A stretch of 64,000 nucleotides of DNA from Sphingobium subterraneum (GCF_014199435.1 NZ_JACIJP010000001.1:62001-126000), one strand, 5' to 3'. Positions 36,087 through 46,304 are shown, numbered from the stretch's first letter. Numbers and translations are program-made. Notes: a model not told the origin generated them from the sequence alone.

Positions 36087-38498
36087 TCAGAACTTCACGG
36101 TCAGGGTACCGAAGACCTGACGCGCGTCGCCCTTGTAGAGGAAAGAGCCGCTGCGATATACGGCGGTGTAGTAGTCCTCGTTCGTGACGTTGTTCACGTT
36201 GACCAGCAGGCCGATGCGGTTGCTGAACTTATATTCGAAGAACAGATCGGCGACGGTGTAGGCAGGGACCGGCTGGTTATAGGTGAAGCCGCTGGCGCTC
36301 TGCGTGAAGACCGCTCCGGTATCCGGCTGGCCCCCATAGATCTTGCTCTTGTGCTTCACGGCTGTGCCCATCGCGAATTTCTCTGTCACCTGATAGCGGG
36401 TCCGGAACTGCGCCTGGAAATTGGCGAAGTTCGCGAGCCGCTTGCCGACGTACGTCGCGCCGAGCGCCAGTTGCGCGGTGGTGAGACCGACGTTGGCGGA
36501 CTCGAGCACCTTGGACTTCATGACGGTAAAGCCGCCCTGCACCGACCAGTTGTCGGTGATGTTGCCCGCCAGTTCGACTTCCACGCCGCGCACGCGCAGC
36601 TTGCCGGTGTTGAATGTGCCGATGGTGTCGTAGTCCGCGCCTTCCATCACATCGGATTTGGTGATCTGGAATGCGGCGGCTGTGAGCAGCAGGCGGTCGT
36701 CGAACAGTTCGAACTTGCTGCCCAGTTCAAGGTTGATCGAACGTTCCGGCTTGGCGCTTGCCGCATCGCCCTGGAACACGACGAGCCCCCCATAGCCGGA
36801 GCTGGTCCCGGTGTCGGATTCGCCGCCGTTGACGTCCGCCGCAGTAGCCGCAGAGAAGTAGACCATGCCGGGGCCGAATTTGTAGGTAATTCCAGCGTGG
36901 CCATTCCAGAGGGTATCGGAATAATCGGCGTGGTTGTTGGTCGAACCAGTAAAGGGCGCGGCAGCGCCTGTTACGGCATTGAATGTGCTGAGATCATATT
37001 TGAAGTGATCCACGCGCCCGCCGAGGAACAGCGTCAGGTTGGGCGTCAGGTCAACGGTATCCATGACCGTGGCGGAAATCGTCTCCACTTCCCACTTGCG
37101 CGAGGCAAAGGGGTTGCGGGTCCAGACGCGTTGGGTGAGGCCGTTGAGGTTTGGAACGACGTTGCCGTTGGCATCGGTGATGCAGAAGGCGTCGAGCGCT
37201 CCAGCGCCTGACCCGGTGCGGCAGTTGAACGCCGCCTGGCTGGCGCGCGTATAAGTGCCGCTGTCGACCTTGTGCTTGGTGTACTCGCCGCCGAGGATCA
37301 GTTCGTTGCGCCCACCAAGCAGATCGCTGTTGATGTGGAGGTTGAACTGATTGGCGATGTAGCGGACTTCCTGCCAGCCTTGGTGCCCATTATCGAGCGT
37401 CGCGGTCGCATACACTCCTGCGGGGTTGCCGGTTGACGTCGTGCGTCCCGATGCCCCCGTCGTCACATAGCTGTTGTCCGACGCGCCGTAGCGAATGATG
37501 TTCGTCAGGAAGATATCGGGCGTGAATTCGTAGCGGATACGGCCGGTGACGGTGTCGACCTTTGACTTCAGGAAGTCTTCGTTCTGGACATAGGACGGGA
37601 CGTTCCGCGCGGGAGCACGGACGCCGGTCGCGGCGTTGGTGATGAGATAGCCGCCAAGATCCGGATTGTCGTCCGCCCGCAGACCATAATAATCAAGGGT
37701 GAGGCTCAACCTGGAATCGGGCTGGTAAAGCGCGGAGAGAGCCAGCCCCTTGCGCTCGCGGTCGGCGGGCGCGCGGTCGGGGACGTTCTGGTGCGCGTAG
37801 AGGACATTGCCACGCACCGCGAAGGTGTCGCTGGCGCGCAGGTTGATGTCGGCCGTGGTGCGTACATAGCGATCGGTGCCGACGCCGACGCCGACCTTGC
37901 CGAAGTCATAGCCGGTCGAGGCTGCCTTGGTGATGGCGTTGATCGCGCCGCCCGAAGTGCCACGCCCGGCAAAGGACGAGTTCGGACCCTTGGAGATTTC
38001 GATCTGTTCGACTGCGAAGCTCTCGCGGATCGTCATCCCCGGATCGCGTAGTCCGTCGACGAACACGTCGCTCTTCGCTTCCTGTCCGCGAATGATGTAA
38101 CGATCGCCAAAGGCGTTGCCGTTTTCGCCCGTGCCGATGGTGATGCCGGGCTGCGCGGCAAGAATACTCCTGAGGTCGGAGTTGCCGGAATCGAGAATCT
38201 GCGACTGGGTGAGAACAGAGATAGTCTGCGGCGTTTCCGCGATCGGGCGGGTGTGGCGTTCGTCGCCGGAGACCCGCGCCTTGTACGGAGCGCCCTTCTG
38301 CGAATAGGGGCTGACGTCGGCGGTGCGATCCTCGATCTTCAGCGTGTCGAGCTGGACTTCGTCATCGGCCTGTGCGGCAGGAGTGGTCTGCGCAGTGGCG
38401 GGCGTCGCCATCAGGACGGCGGTGACGCCGATCGCCAATCCCGCACCGCGTTGGCGCAAGCTTACGGGACGCAAAACCCCCTGTTTTACGGTGGTCAT
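36087..38498 (-). CDS. fiu: TonB-dependent catecholate siderophore receptor (Fiu-like)
   Basis: The 803-residue outer-membrane receptor has a signal peptide (to about residue 36, ATPATAQT), a short N-terminal linker, a plug with IAETPQTISVLTQSQILD, RYIIRGQEAKSDVFVDGLRDPG and ISKGPNSSFAGRGTSGGAIN, and a barrel ending GTLTVKF. These motifs are typical of the Fiu/PiuA siderophore receptor group. It lies 17 nt after tonB and 19 nt before the FMN oxidase gene. Iron-responsive control through the boxes upstream of exbB is expected. Confidence 0.93.
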   Translation of the reverse strand: MTTVKQGVLRPVSLRQRGAGLAIGVTAVLMATPATAQTTPAAQADDEVQLDTLKIEDRTADVSPYSQKGAPYKARVSGDERHTRPIAETPQTISVLTQSQILDSGNSDLRSILAAQPGITIGTGENGNAFGDRYIIRGQEAKSDVFVDGLRDPGMTIRESFAVEQIEISKGPNSSFAGRGTSGGAINAITKAASTGYDFGKVGVGVGTDRYVRTTADINLRASDTFAVRGNVLYAHQNVPDRAPADRERKGLALSALYQPDSRLSLTLDYYGLRADDNPDLGGYLITNAATGVRAPARNVPSYVQNEDFLKSKVDTVTGRIRYEFTPDIFLTNIIRYGASDNSYVTTGASGRTTSTGNPAGVYATATLDNGHQGWQEVRYIANQFNLHINSDLLGGRNELILGGEYTKHKVDSGTYTRASQAAFNCRTGSGAGALDAFCITDANGNVVPNLNGLTQRVWTRNPFASRKWEVETISATVMDTVDLTPNLTLFLGGRVDHFKYDLSTFNAVTGAAAPFTGSTNNHADYSDTLWNGHAGITYKFGPGMVYFSAATAADVNGGESDTGTSSGYGGLVVFQGDAASAKPERSINLELGSKFELFDDRLLLTAAAFQITKSDVMEGADYDTIGTFNTGKLRVRGVEVELAGNITDNWSVQGGFTVMKSKVLESANVGLTTAQLALGATYVGKRLANFANFQAQFRTRYQVTEKFAMGTAVKHKSKIYGGQPDTGAVFTQSASGFTYNQPVPAYTVADLFFEYKFSNRIGLLVNVNNVTNEDYYTAVYRSGSFLYKGDARQVFGTLTVKF

Positions 38499-38515
38499 TT
38501 AAACCTTCCTTTCGT

Positions 38516-39256
38516 TTAATTGGTGCGAAGCGAGTAATCGATGGGCAGCGAGAGCGTGATGCTGTCCCGCTGCATGGATGCGGGCATCCGGGGAAGTGGC
38601 GCGACCCGCTGGAGAAGCTGAAGCGTGGCGGTATCGAGAAGCTCATGGCCACTGCCGCGCCGGAGTGAGATGTTGGAGACGCTGCCGTCGCGGGCGACCG
38701 TAAATCGTACCGTGACCACACCTTCCTGCCGCGCTTTCTTGGCTTCGGTCGGATAGGTCTTGCGGCGGTTGAGGTGGGCGCTGATGAGCGAGAAATAGTC
38801 GGCTTCCGCGCGCTTTGCCTTAGGATCCGAACCAGGCGTGGTGCTTGTGCTGGTTGTGCTTCCCGTCGGCGCCGTTGCGGCAGGTGCGCTCTGCGCCACA
38901 GCGGGAGCCTGGACGGGGGTCGCCACCCGGGTCGGCAGCGGCGGAAGAGGCGGGGGGAGTGTGACGGGATCGCGCGGGAGCGGCGCGCGGACCGGAGGAA
39001 TGTCGACCGGCGGCGTTACGGTCTGCGGCGGGACAAGCTGCGACCGGGGTTCGACAACGGCCTTCTGTGCAGACACGGCCGGGGCCGGTGCGCCCTCGGG
39101 GGGCAGCTCGATCAGGACGACGGGTTCGGGCAGCGGCGGTTGTGCCGGACGCGACCAAAGCAGCACCAGTGCGGCAAACGCGGCGTGCGCGGTGGCGGCG
39201 AGAGCTGCAGCGCCGCCCCATGTGCGGCGATCGCTCTGGGTAAGCGCGGCGGCCAT
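38516..39256 (-). CDS. tonB: Energy transducer TonB
   Basis: The 246-residue protein has one N-terminal membrane helix (about residues 16-34), a proline-rich periplasmic spacer (PVDIPPVRAPLPRDPVTLPP and similar, to about residue 110), and a C-terminal TonB domain with YPTEAKKARQEGVVTVRF and VAPLPRMPASMQRD. It couples proton motive force from ExbBD to the outer-membrane receptors. ATG 39256 overlaps the exbD stop (TGATG); a GTG at 39259 is adjacent. Confidence 0.92.
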   Translation of the reverse strand: MAAALTQSDRRTWGGAAALAATAHAAFAALVLLWSRPAQPPLPEPVVLIELPPEGAPAPAVSAQKAVVEPRSQLVPPQTVTPPVDIPPVRAPLPRDPVTLPPPLPPLPTRVATPVQAPAVAQSAPAATAPTGSTTSTSTTPGSDPKAKRAEADYFSLISAHLNRRKTYPTEAKKARQEGVVTVRFTVARDGSVSNISLRRGSGHELLDTATLQLLQRVAPLPRMPASMQRDSITLSLPIDYSLRTN

Positions 39257-39678
39257 CACTGGGCCGTCCCTTCCGCGCCGACCAGCGCGACGTGGAGATA
39301 ACCGGCGGACCGCAGCGCATTCATCGCCTGCATGATGCTGTCATAGGTAATCGTCTTGTCGGCGCGCAGGAACACGCGCTGATCGCGATCCGACCGCGTA
39401 GCCGCCTCGACTGCGCTACCAAGCTCTGCGGCCGTCACTTCCCGCTCGTTGACAAGCATCCGGCCGTCAGCCTGGATCGAGAGGAAAACCGGCTTGTCGG
39501 GCTTGGGCGCGGGGGCAGCGTTCGACACCGGCAGGTCGACCTTGACGTCGACGGTGGCGAGCGGGGCCGCGACCATGAAGATGATGAGCAGCACCAGCAT
39601 CACGTCGATAAACGGCGTCACGTTGATCTCGTGGTTTACCGGGAGATCGTCGGAATTGTCGGAAAAATGGATCGCCAT
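39256..39678 (-). CDS. exbD: Biopolymer transport protein ExbD
   Basis: The 140-residue protein has a short cytoplasmic N-terminus, then NHEINVTPFIDVMLVLLIIFM with the membrane Asp that carries protons, and a periplasmic domain with LPVSNAAPAPKPDKPVFLS and VFLRADKTITYDSIMQAM. It forms the energising complex with ExbB and TonB in the inner membrane. It starts 3 nt after exbB ends and overlaps tonB. Confidence 0.95.
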   Translation of the reverse strand: MAIHFSDNSDDLPVNHEINVTPFIDVMLVLLIIFMVAAPLATVDVKVDLPVSNAAPAPKPDKPVFLSIQADGRMLVNEREVTAAELGSAVEAATRSDRDQRVFLRADKTITYDSIMQAMNALRSAGYLHVALVGAEGTAQ

Positions 39679-39681
39679 GGC

Positions 39682-40449
39682 TTAGCTCCTGCCTGCCGGA
39701 AGCGTGCCCCGGCTGAGGTCGCGGGACACAAGGCGCAGGATCGCGGCGGATGTGTCGGCGACCAGCGCGCGGTGTGCGGCAATGCGGCGGCTGAAGTGAT
39801 TGTAGATGACGACCGAGGGGATGGCTGCGACAAGGCCCATCGCGGTTGCAAGCAGCGCTTCGGCAATGCCCGGCGCGACGACAGCGAGGTTGGTCGTCTG
39901 CTTTTCGGCGATGCCGATGAAGCTGTTCATGATGCCCCAGACTGTGCCGAACAGACCGACGAACGGCGCGGTGGAGCCGATGGTCGCCAGGACATTGACG
40001 CCGCGCGTCATCCGCCGGGCCTCGGCCGCTTCATGCCGTTCGAGGCGGGAGACGACACGCTCTTTTATTCCTTCCCCGTCGGCAAGGGCGTCGGCGGAAA
40101 GCTCCAGTTCCGTGCGCGCTTCAACGATGAGCGGAGACGCCGCGAGGGCGGGAGTGGCCTTGGCATCACCCAGCGAGCGCAACGCAATGACGCTGTCGTG
40201 CACTTCCCGCTGGATGGCCGTGGCGGTCCGCAGTTCCAAAACCTTCGCGACCAGCACCGTCCATGTGACGAGCGACGCGATCAGCAGTCCGATCATGACG
40301 AACTTTACGACCCAGTCGGCCTGCAGGAACATGCCGCCAACGCTGAGGTTGGCGGGAACGGCAGGTGTGGCCGCTTGAGCCGAGGAAATGGCCAGACCTA
40401 TTGCTCCAGCCACAGAGTTCATCCGAATTGCCCGCATTGTCCCCATCAT
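39682..40449 (-). CDS. exbB: TonB-system energizer ExbB
   Basis: The 255-residue protein has a signal-type N-terminal segment followed by three membrane helices. The conserved TolQ/ExbB region reads LATIGSTAPFVGLFGTVWGIMNSFIGIA, split here by its usual glycine turns, then PGIAEALLATAMGLVAAIPSVV. ATG 40449 is chosen with AGAGAG upstream; other in-frame starts lie at 40464 (GTG), 40446 and 40437. It is the first gene of the iron operon, and two Fur-like boxes lie just upstream. Confidence 0.93.
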   Translation of the reverse strand: MMGTMRAIRMNSVAGAIGLAISSAQAATPAVPANLSVGGMFLQADWVVKFVMIGLLIASLVTWTVLVAKVLELRTATAIQREVHDSVIALRSLGDAKATPALAASPLIVEARTELELSADALADGEGIKERVVSRLERHEAAEARRMTRGVNVLATIGSTAPFVGLFGTVWGIMNSFIGIAEKQTTNLAVVAPGIAEALLATAMGLVAAIPSVVIYNHFSRRIAAHRALVADTSAAILRLVSRDLSRGTLPAGRS

Positions 40450-40470
40450 AGTCGCTCTCTGCACCCATAT

Positions 40471-40535
40471 TGCGAATCATTCGCAGCGATGTAGGTCTAT
40501 AACCATGGTTCGGACCTTAATGCAAATGCTTCGCA
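40471..40535 (-). promoter_or_regulatory. Two Fur-like 7-1-7 boxes upstream of exbB
   Basis: TGCGAATCATTCGCA (40471-40485) is a perfect 7-1-7 inverted repeat, and TGCAAATGCTTCGCA (40521-40535) matches it at 12 of 15 positions. Both resemble alphaproteobacterial Fur boxes. The first lies 21 nt from the exbB ATG; both are in the 217-bp gap to zwf, so an effect on zwf is possible too. Confidence 0.7.
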
Positions 40536-40681
40536 ACAACATAATGCATTTTACGGAGGAAGCATCCTGCTCAAACGCCACGTTTTGCACTTGCGGGACG
40601 GGAGAGGCGGACGCACAACAGGTCGGGAGCCACAAGCGGGAGCAATAGTCGAGTGAAGGCACAACATAAGAGTAGGGCGGC

Positions 40682-42148
40682 ATGACCGCGCAGTCCGCAA
40701 CGCTCATCCTCTTTGGCGCGACCGGCGATCTGGCTCGCCGAATGCTGTTTCCCTCGCTTTACAACCTCATGGGGGACGGGCTGCTGCCCGACGATTTCCT
40801 GATCGTCGCATCGGGGCGCACGAAGATGGATGATGAGGCCTTTCGCGCAGATGTTGACGCGTGCCTGAAGAAATTCATCGGGACCGAACGGTATGACGGC
40901 GAAGCGGCTGCGAAGCTCACCAGCCGGATCGTGTATCTGCCGGTCGAAACCGGAAACGCCGATCAGTTTGCACAGATCGCCGCGCGGGTCGCCGACCGGG
41001 TGGATCGTGGGATAGCGGTCTATCTCTCCACGCCCCCATCGCTGTTCGCGCCAACGGCGATCAGCCTGGCAGAGGCGGGGCTGGTGACGCCCACCACGCG
41101 CATTGCGATGGAAAAGCCGATCGGCAAGGATTTTGCGTCGTCCGTCGAGGTCAACGACGCAATCGGCAAACTTGTGGACGAAAACCGGATTTTCCGGGTC
41201 GATCATTATCTGGGCAAGGAAACGGTCCAAAACCTGATGGCGCTGCGCTTCGGCAACATGCTGTTCGAGCCGTTGTGGAATGCCAACGCCATCGACCATG
41301 TGCAGATCACGGTGGGCGAGACGGTCGGGCTGGAAGGGCGCGTGTCCTATTATGATGGGGTGGGCGCGCTGCGGGATATGGTCCAGAACCATATCCTCCA
41401 GATCCTCTCGATCATTGCCATGGAACCGCCCGCGCGGTTTGACGCTACATCGGTGCGTGACGAGAAGGTAAAGGTGCTGCGCTCGCTGCGCCCGATGGAT
41501 GGCGAGTCCGTCCGGACGCAGAGCGTACGCGGCCAGTATACGCCCGGCGCGGTGCAGGGGCAGATCGTCACCGGCTATGCCGACGAACTGGGGAAGCCGT
41601 CCGACACCGAAACCTTTGTGGCGCTGAAGGCCCATATCGACAACTGGCGCTGGCACGGGGTGCCGTTTTACCTGCGGACGGGCAAGCGCATGCCGAGCCG
41701 CCAGTCGGAAATCATGATCCAGTTCAAGCCCGTTTCACACAGCATCTTTTCCGCGCGCGGGCAGGCCAGCGGGCTGGAACCCAATGCCCTCATTATCCGT
41801 CTCCAACCCGAGGAAAATATCCGGTTGCTGATCATGGCGAAGCAACCGGGGCTGGATCGGGACGGGGTCAAGCTGAGCGAGGTCGGGCTGGACGTGGCGC
41901 TGGATCACGCTTTCGCGGGGGAACGGAGGCGGATCGCCTATGAACGGTTGCTGCTCGACCTGCTGGTGGGCGACCCGACCCTGTTCGTGCGGCGGGACGA
42001 AGTGGAAGCGCAATGGCAATGGATCGATTCGATCATCGATGGATGGAAACAATCCGGCATGAAGGCCGCGCCTTATGCATCGGGCAATTGGGGCCCCTCG
42101 GCCGCGATCGCGCTGATAGAGCGGGACGGGGCGAGCTGGCATGACTGA
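40682..42148 (+). CDS. zwf: Glucose-6-phosphate 1-dehydrogenase
   Basis: The 488-residue enzyme oxidises glucose 6-phosphate to 6-phosphogluconolactone with NAD(P). It has [20 protein letters not shown] (cofactor site), the EKPIGKD motif, and the active-site [14 protein letters not shown] followed by LYETRTGKR-like [16 protein letters not shown]. It opens the Entner-Doudoroff operon and overlaps edd by 8 nt. No pgl gene is in the window. Confidence 0.97.
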   Translation: MTAQSATLILFGATGDLARRMLFPSLYNLMGDGLLPDDFLIVASGRTKMDDEAFRADVDACLKKFIGTERYDGEAAAKLTSRIVYLPVETGNADQFAQIAARVADRVDRGIAVYLSTPPSLFAPTAISLAEAGLVTPTTRIAMEKPIGKDFASSVEVNDAIGKLVDENRIFRVDHYLGKETVQNLMALRFGNMLFEPLWNANAIDHVQITVGETVGLEGRVSYYDGVGALRDMVQNHILQILSIIAMEPPARFDATSVRDEKVKVLRSLRPMDGESVRTQSVRGQYTPGAVQGQIVTGYADELGKPSDTETFVALKAHIDNWRWHGVPFYLRTGKRMPSRQSEIMIQFKPVSHSIFSARGQASGLEPNALIIRLQPEENIRLLIMAKQPGLDRDGVKLSEVGLDVALDHAFAGERRRIAYERLLLDLLVGDPTLFVRRDEVEAQWQWIDSIIDGWKQSGMKAAPYASGNWGPSAAIALIERDGASWHD

Positions 42149-43973
42149 TCTGCATCCCGTCATCGCGAAGGTCACCGCCCGTATCGTGGAGCGCAGCGCT
42201 CCGCGTCGGCGCAAGTATCTTGACCTCATTGAGCGGGGCCGGGACGCGGGCACCAACCGCGACAAGCTGTCGTGCGGGAATCTGGCGCACGGCTTCGCCG
42301 CGTCTGAGGATGACAAGCCCATCATCCGTTCCGGCAAGGCGATGAACATCGGCATTGTTACGGCGTACAACGACATGCTGTCCGCGCATCAGCCCTATGG
42401 CCGCTATCCTGATCAGATCAAAATTGCCGCGCGGGAAGTTGGCGCGACGGCTCAGGTTGCGGGCGGTGTCCCGGCGATGTGTGACGGGGTCACGCAGGGG
42501 CAGGCGGGCATGGATCTGTCGCTGTTTTCGCGCGACACGATTGCGCTCTCGACGGCGGTGGCGCTGTCCCACGCGATGTTCGAAGGCGCGGCGCTGCTCG
42601 GCATTTGCGACAAGATCGTGCCGGGGCTCCTCATCGGGGCGTTGCGTTTCGGACATCTGCCGACGATCCTGATCCCGGCCGGGCCGATGCCTTCGGGCCT
42701 TGCCAACAAGGAAAAGGTGCGCATCCGCCAGCTTTATGCGGAAGGGAAAGTCGGCAAGGCGGAGCTGTTGGAAGCGGAGTCAGCGTCCTATCATGGTGCG
42801 GGCACCTGCACCTTCTATGGCACGGCCAACAGCAACCAGATGATGATGGAGATGATGGGCCTGCACATGCCGGGCGCTGCCTTCATCAATCCCGGCACCA
42901 AACTGCGGCAGGAACTGACGCGCGCCGCGGTACATCGGCTGGCGAGCATCGGATGGGACGGGGAGGATTATCGGCCGCTTGGCCATTGCGTCGATGAAAA
43001 GGCGATCGTCAATGCGGCGATCGGCCTGCTCGCCACAGGGGGATCGACCAACCACGCGATCCATCTTCCCGCGATTGCCCGGGCGGCGGGAATCCATATG
43101 GACTGGACCGATCTGGCGGAACTGTCGGACGTCGTTCCGTTGCTCGCGCGGGTCTATCCCAACGGGTCGGGCGACGTGAACCATTTCCATGCGGCGGGCG
43201 GCGTTGGCTGGGTGATCGGCGAGTTGATCGATGCCGGGTTGCTGCACCGCGACATTCTGACTGTCGCGCGCAACGATTTCCTCGACTATGCCCGCGAACC
43301 CGTGTTGCGGGACGATGCGCTGGTCTGGGCGGATCGTCTGACGGAGCCGCGTGATCCGAACATGGTGCGCCCGGCCAGCAACCCGTTCAGCCCGGATGGC
43401 GGAATGAAGCTGCTCGCCGGGAATTTGGGCCGCTGCGTCATGAAGGTGAGCGCGGTCGACCCGGAACGCTGGACGATCGAGGCGCCCGCGCGCGTGTTCG
43501 ACGACCAGGACGACGTCCTGCGCGCGTTCAAAGCTGGGGACCTGGAGCGCGATGTGGTCGTCGTCGTGCGGTTTCAGGGCCCTTGTGCCAATGGCATGCC
43601 CGAGCTGCACAAGCTCACCCCCGCGCTTGGCGTGTTGCAAGATCGGGGGTTCAAGGTCGCATTGCTGACGGACGGGCGGATGTCGGGCGCAAGCGGCAAG
43701 GTGCCCGCCGCCATCCATCTGTCGCCTGAAGCGCTGGGTGGTGGACCCATCGCCAGACTGCGCGACGGGGACGTCGTACGCGTCTGTGCCACTATGGGAC
43801 AGGTGGATGTATTGGTTGATAGGGCCGAATGGGACGCACGGACCCCTGCTACCGCACCGCCGCCGCCCTACGATACGGGCCGAGAATTGTTCGCCCTGTT
43901 CCGCCAGCACAGCGACCTCGCGGAGGAGGGGGCATCGCCGATACTTGCCGCGATGGACGCGGAGATCGGGTGA
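42141..43973 (+). CDS. edd: 6-phosphogluconate dehydratase
   Basis: The 610-residue enzyme converts 6-phosphogluconate to KDPG. It belongs to the IlvD/Edd family: cluster cysteines are visible in [24 protein letters not shown] and [16 protein letters not shown], with [20 protein letters not shown] and [18 protein letters not shown]. It lies between zwf and glk with overlaps on both sides, so translation is coupled. Confidence 0.97.
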   Translation: MTDLHPVIAKVTARIVERSAPRRRKYLDLIERGRDAGTNRDKLSCGNLAHGFAASEDDKPIIRSGKAMNIGIVTAYNDMLSAHQPYGRYPDQIKIAAREVGATAQVAGGVPAMCDGVTQGQAGMDLSLFSRDTIALSTAVALSHAMFEGAALLGICDKIVPGLLIGALRFGHLPTILIPAGPMPSGLANKEKVRIRQLYAEGKVGKAELLEAESASYHGAGTCTFYGTANSNQMMMEMMGLHMPGAAFINPGTKLRQELTRAAVHRLASIGWDGEDYRPLGHCVDEKAIVNAAIGLLATGGSTNHAIHLPAIARAAGIHMDWTDLAELSDVVPLLARVYPNGSGDVNHFHAAGGVGWVIGELIDAGLLHRDILTVARNDFLDYAREPVLRDDALVWADRLTEPRDPNMVRPASNPFSPDGGMKLLAGNLGRCVMKVSAVDPERWTIEAPARVFDDQDDVLRAFKAGDLERDVVVVVRFQGPCANGMPELHKLTPALGVLQDRGFKVALLTDGRMSGASGKVPAAIHLSPEALGGGPIARLRDGDVVRVCATMGQVDVLVDRAEWDARTPATAPPPPYDTGRELFALFRQHSDLAEEGASPILAAMDAEIG

Positions 43974-44944
43974 TGCGGAAAATTATTGCCGTCGATGTCG
44001 GCGGTACCAATGTGCGCTTCGCCCGTGCACAGGTGCAGGCCAGGGGTGCGCCCGTCCTGACCGGCACGGTGCGTAAATATAAGGTTGCCGACTTTCCCAG
44101 CCTTGACGCCTGCTGGGCGCGGTTCGGGGAGGATGAGGGAACGCCATTGCCGGACGCCGCCGCGATCGGCTTTGCCGCGCCGATCCGTGACGGTGCGATC
44201 AAGCTGACCAACAGCAACTGGATTATCCACCCCGATCAGCTGGCAGCGCAACTGGGCGTGACGTCGCTGGTGCTGGTCAATGATTTTGAGGCCGTGGCCC
44301 ATGCGGTCGCGCATTTGCCCGCAGCCAACCTGCCGCTGGTGTTTGGCCCCGACGCCGGGTTTCCCGAGTCCGGGTCGGTGACGGTTCTGGGCGTGGGAAC
44401 CGGGCTGGGCGTTGCCCTCATCCTGTTCGACAAAGGTGTGCCGCATGTCATCGCGACCGAGGGTGGCCATGGCGATTTTGCCCCGCTCGACGCGACCGAG
44501 GACCGGATTCTGGCGCAGCTGCGCGTAAAGTTCCGCCGGGTATCGACGGAGCGGCTGGTCTCTGGTCCTGGCCTCAACACCTTTTATCAGGCGCTGGCGC
44601 AGGACAGTGGGCATCCTGTCCGGCTGATGAACGACGCAGATTTGTGGCGGGCCGCTCTGGAGGGCGAAAGCGGGTCTCTCGCACGACGTGCGCTGGATCG
44701 GCTGTGCATGACCTATGGATCCGTTGCGGGTGATCTGGCGCTGATCCATGGTGCGCAAACCGTCGTTTTGGCTGGAGGACTGACCCAGCGGATGCGGGAC
44801 ATCCTCCTCACCAGTGATTTTCATCCCCGCTTCGTCGCCAAGGGGCGCTACGAAACCATGATGACGAATATTCCCGTCCGCCTTGCCGTGCATGACGAAA
44901 TCGGCCTGTTCGGCGCGGCAGCCGCCTTTGGAGCATCGCTATGA
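43973..44944 (+). CDS. glk: Glucokinase
   Basis: The 323-residue enzyme of the proteobacterial Glk family phosphorylates glucose with ATP. It has IIAVDVGGTNVRFARAQ (phosphate 1 motif), LVLVNDFEAVAHAVAHLP with the catalytic Asp, VLGVGTGLGVALI and TEGGHGDFAPLD. ATG 43973 overlaps the edd stop by one base; the open frame before it is a shadow of edd. It overlaps eda by 4 nt. Confidence 0.96.
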   Translation: MRKIIAVDVGGTNVRFARAQVQARGAPVLTGTVRKYKVADFPSLDACWARFGEDEGTPLPDAAAIGFAAPIRDGAIKLTNSNWIIHPDQLAAQLGVTSLVLVNDFEAVAHAVAHLPAANLPLVFGPDAGFPESGSVTVLGVGTGLGVALILFDKGVPHVIATEGGHGDFAPLDATEDRILAQLRVKFRRVSTERLVSGPGLNTFYQALAQDSGHPVRLMNDADLWRAALEGESGSLARRALDRLCMTYGSVAGDLALIHGAQTVVLAGGLTQRMRDILLTSDFHPRFVAKGRYETMMTNIPVRLAVHDEIGLFGAAAAFGASL

Positions 44945-45555
44945 CCCTAACTGTCGATGATATTTTGGCGCTCGCGCCCGTGATCCCTGTTCTGGTGATC
45001 GAGCGCGTAGAGGACGCCGTGCCGATCGCTCAAGCGCTGGTGAAGGGTGGGCTGTTCGCGCTCGAAGTGACGTTGCGGACGCCCGCCGCGCTGGACGTGA
45101 TCCGGGCCATGTCGACCGTCGAGGGCGCCGTTGTCGGCGCGGGCACGGTGTTGAACCCGGCGCAGCTCGATGAGGCGCTGGAAGCGGGCGCGCGGTTCAT
45201 CGTCAGCCCCGGTTTGACCGAGCCGCTGGGTCAGGCGGCCATTGCGAGCGGAGTCCCATTCCTTCCCGGCACGGCCACGGCGGCAGACATCATGCGCGGG
45301 ATGGACATGGGACTGTCACGGTTCAAATTCTTTCCGGCGGAAACGTCCGGCGGGCTTCCTGCGCTGAAGGCGCTCGCCGCGCCTTTTCACCAAGCGCGTT
45401 TCTGTCCCACAGGCGGCATTACGGCGCAAAGCGCCCCCCAGTGGTTGGCCGAACCGGCCGTCCATTGCGTTGGGGGAAGCTGGGTGGTGCCCAAGGGCCC
45501 GATCGAGGTCGCGACAATCGAGCGCCTTGCGCGGGAGGCTGCGGTGCTGGCGTAA
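44941..45555 (+). CDS. eda: KDPG aldolase (2-dehydro-3-deoxyphosphogluconate aldolase)
   Basis: The 204-residue class I aldolase splits KDPG to pyruvate and glyceraldehyde 3-phosphate. Motifs are PVIPVLVIERVEDAVPIAQAL, ALEVTLRTPAAL with the catalytic Glu, GAGTVLNPAQL, FIVSPGLTEPL, and the Schiff-base Lys in RFKFFPAETSGG. It ends the operon zwf-edd-glk-eda, which makes the whole upper Entner-Doudoroff route apart from the lactonase. Confidence 0.97.
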   Translation: MTLTVDDILALAPVIPVLVIERVEDAVPIAQALVKGGLFALEVTLRTPAALDVIRAMSTVEGAVVGAGTVLNPAQLDEALEAGARFIVSPGLTEPLGQAAIASGVPFLPGTATAADIMRGMDMGLSRFKFFPAETSGGLPALKALAAPFHQARFCPTGGITAQSAPQWLAEPAVHCVGGSWVVPKGPIEVATIERLAREAAVLA

Positions 45556-45685
45556 CGATGGCGATGCAGGCCTGAAGGGCGGTTGCGACCTTTGCGCGCG
45601 CACTCGGACGGGAACCTATTGCGGGGCGCATCATTGACGTCATGGGAGGGGTCAGAGCCGGTGAAACCGGCTGAAAGGTAGACCC

Positions 45686-46255
45686 ATGACAATGACAATA
45701 GGCAAGACGATCGGCGCGACGGGATTGGCTCTCGTCCTTCTCCTAGGGGGATGCGCGACCCCGACACCCTATCAGCCGCTGGGTGCCCAGGGGCGGACGG
45801 GTGGCGGCTATAGTGACCAGCGGATCGAGGAAAACCGGTACCGGGTGGCGTTTGCAGGCAACACCATGACGTCACGGGAAACCGTCGAGACATATCTGCT
45901 CTATCGAGCAGCCGAGTTGACAATGGCAAAGGGCTATGACTGGTTCGTCATGGCCGATCGCGATACCGAGCGGCGCACCCGAACCACGGTGAACCAGCCC
46001 TTTTACTCTGGCCCCTATGGCTATTGGGGGCCAAGCTGGCGGTACTGGGGCCGGGGCTATGGCTGGCGCGGATGGGACCCTTATTGGGGTGACCCCTTCT
46101 GGGACCGGCAGGTCGACGTGAGCACGGTCGATCGCTATGAAGCCACGGCCGAGATCGTGATGGGGCGTGGACCCAAGCCGCGCAACGATCCCCGTTCGTT
46201 CAACGCGCGGGACGTGATGGACAATCTGGGTCCGCGGATCATCGCACCTTCGTAA
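45686..46255 (+). CDS. CC0125/CC1285 family lipoprotein
   Basis: The 189-residue protein has a lipoprotein signal with lipobox LLGGC near residue 23. The mature part begins with a GYSDQRIEENRYRVAFAGN motif typical of the CC0125/CC1285 family, followed by YLLYRAAELTMAKGYDWFVM and an aromatic Gly/Tyr/Trp-rich stretch. It is probably anchored in the periplasmic face of a membrane. Function is unknown. It follows eda by 130 bp and is convergent with the GH130 gene. Confidence 0.85.
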   Translation: MTMTIGKTIGATGLALVLLLGGCATPTPYQPLGAQGRTGGGYSDQRIEENRYRVAFAGNTMTSRETVETYLLYRAAELTMAKGYDWFVMADRDTERRTRTTVNQPFYSGPYGYWGPSWRYWGRGYGWRGWDPYWGDPFWDRQVDVSTVDRYEATAEIVMGRGPKPRNDPRSFNARDVMDNLGPRIIAPS

Positions 46256-46263
46256 GACCATTA

Positions 46264-46293
46264 GGAGTGTGGAACCGTCCGGTTCCACACTCC
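46264..46293. terminator. Bidirectional terminator hairpin
   Basis: GGAGTGTGGAACC and GGTTCCACACTCC form a perfect 13-bp stem with a 4-nt loop. It lies between the convergent lipoprotein gene (stop 46255) and GH130 gene (stop 46305), so it can end both transcripts, although no long T tract follows. Confidence 0.8.
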
Positions 46294-46304
46294 TCCCGTC
46301 CGGA

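Noticed and set aside
46264..46293. Long perfect hairpin as a possible small RNA or mobile-element end
   Set aside because: Its position between two convergent stop codons is fully explained by a bidirectional terminator.
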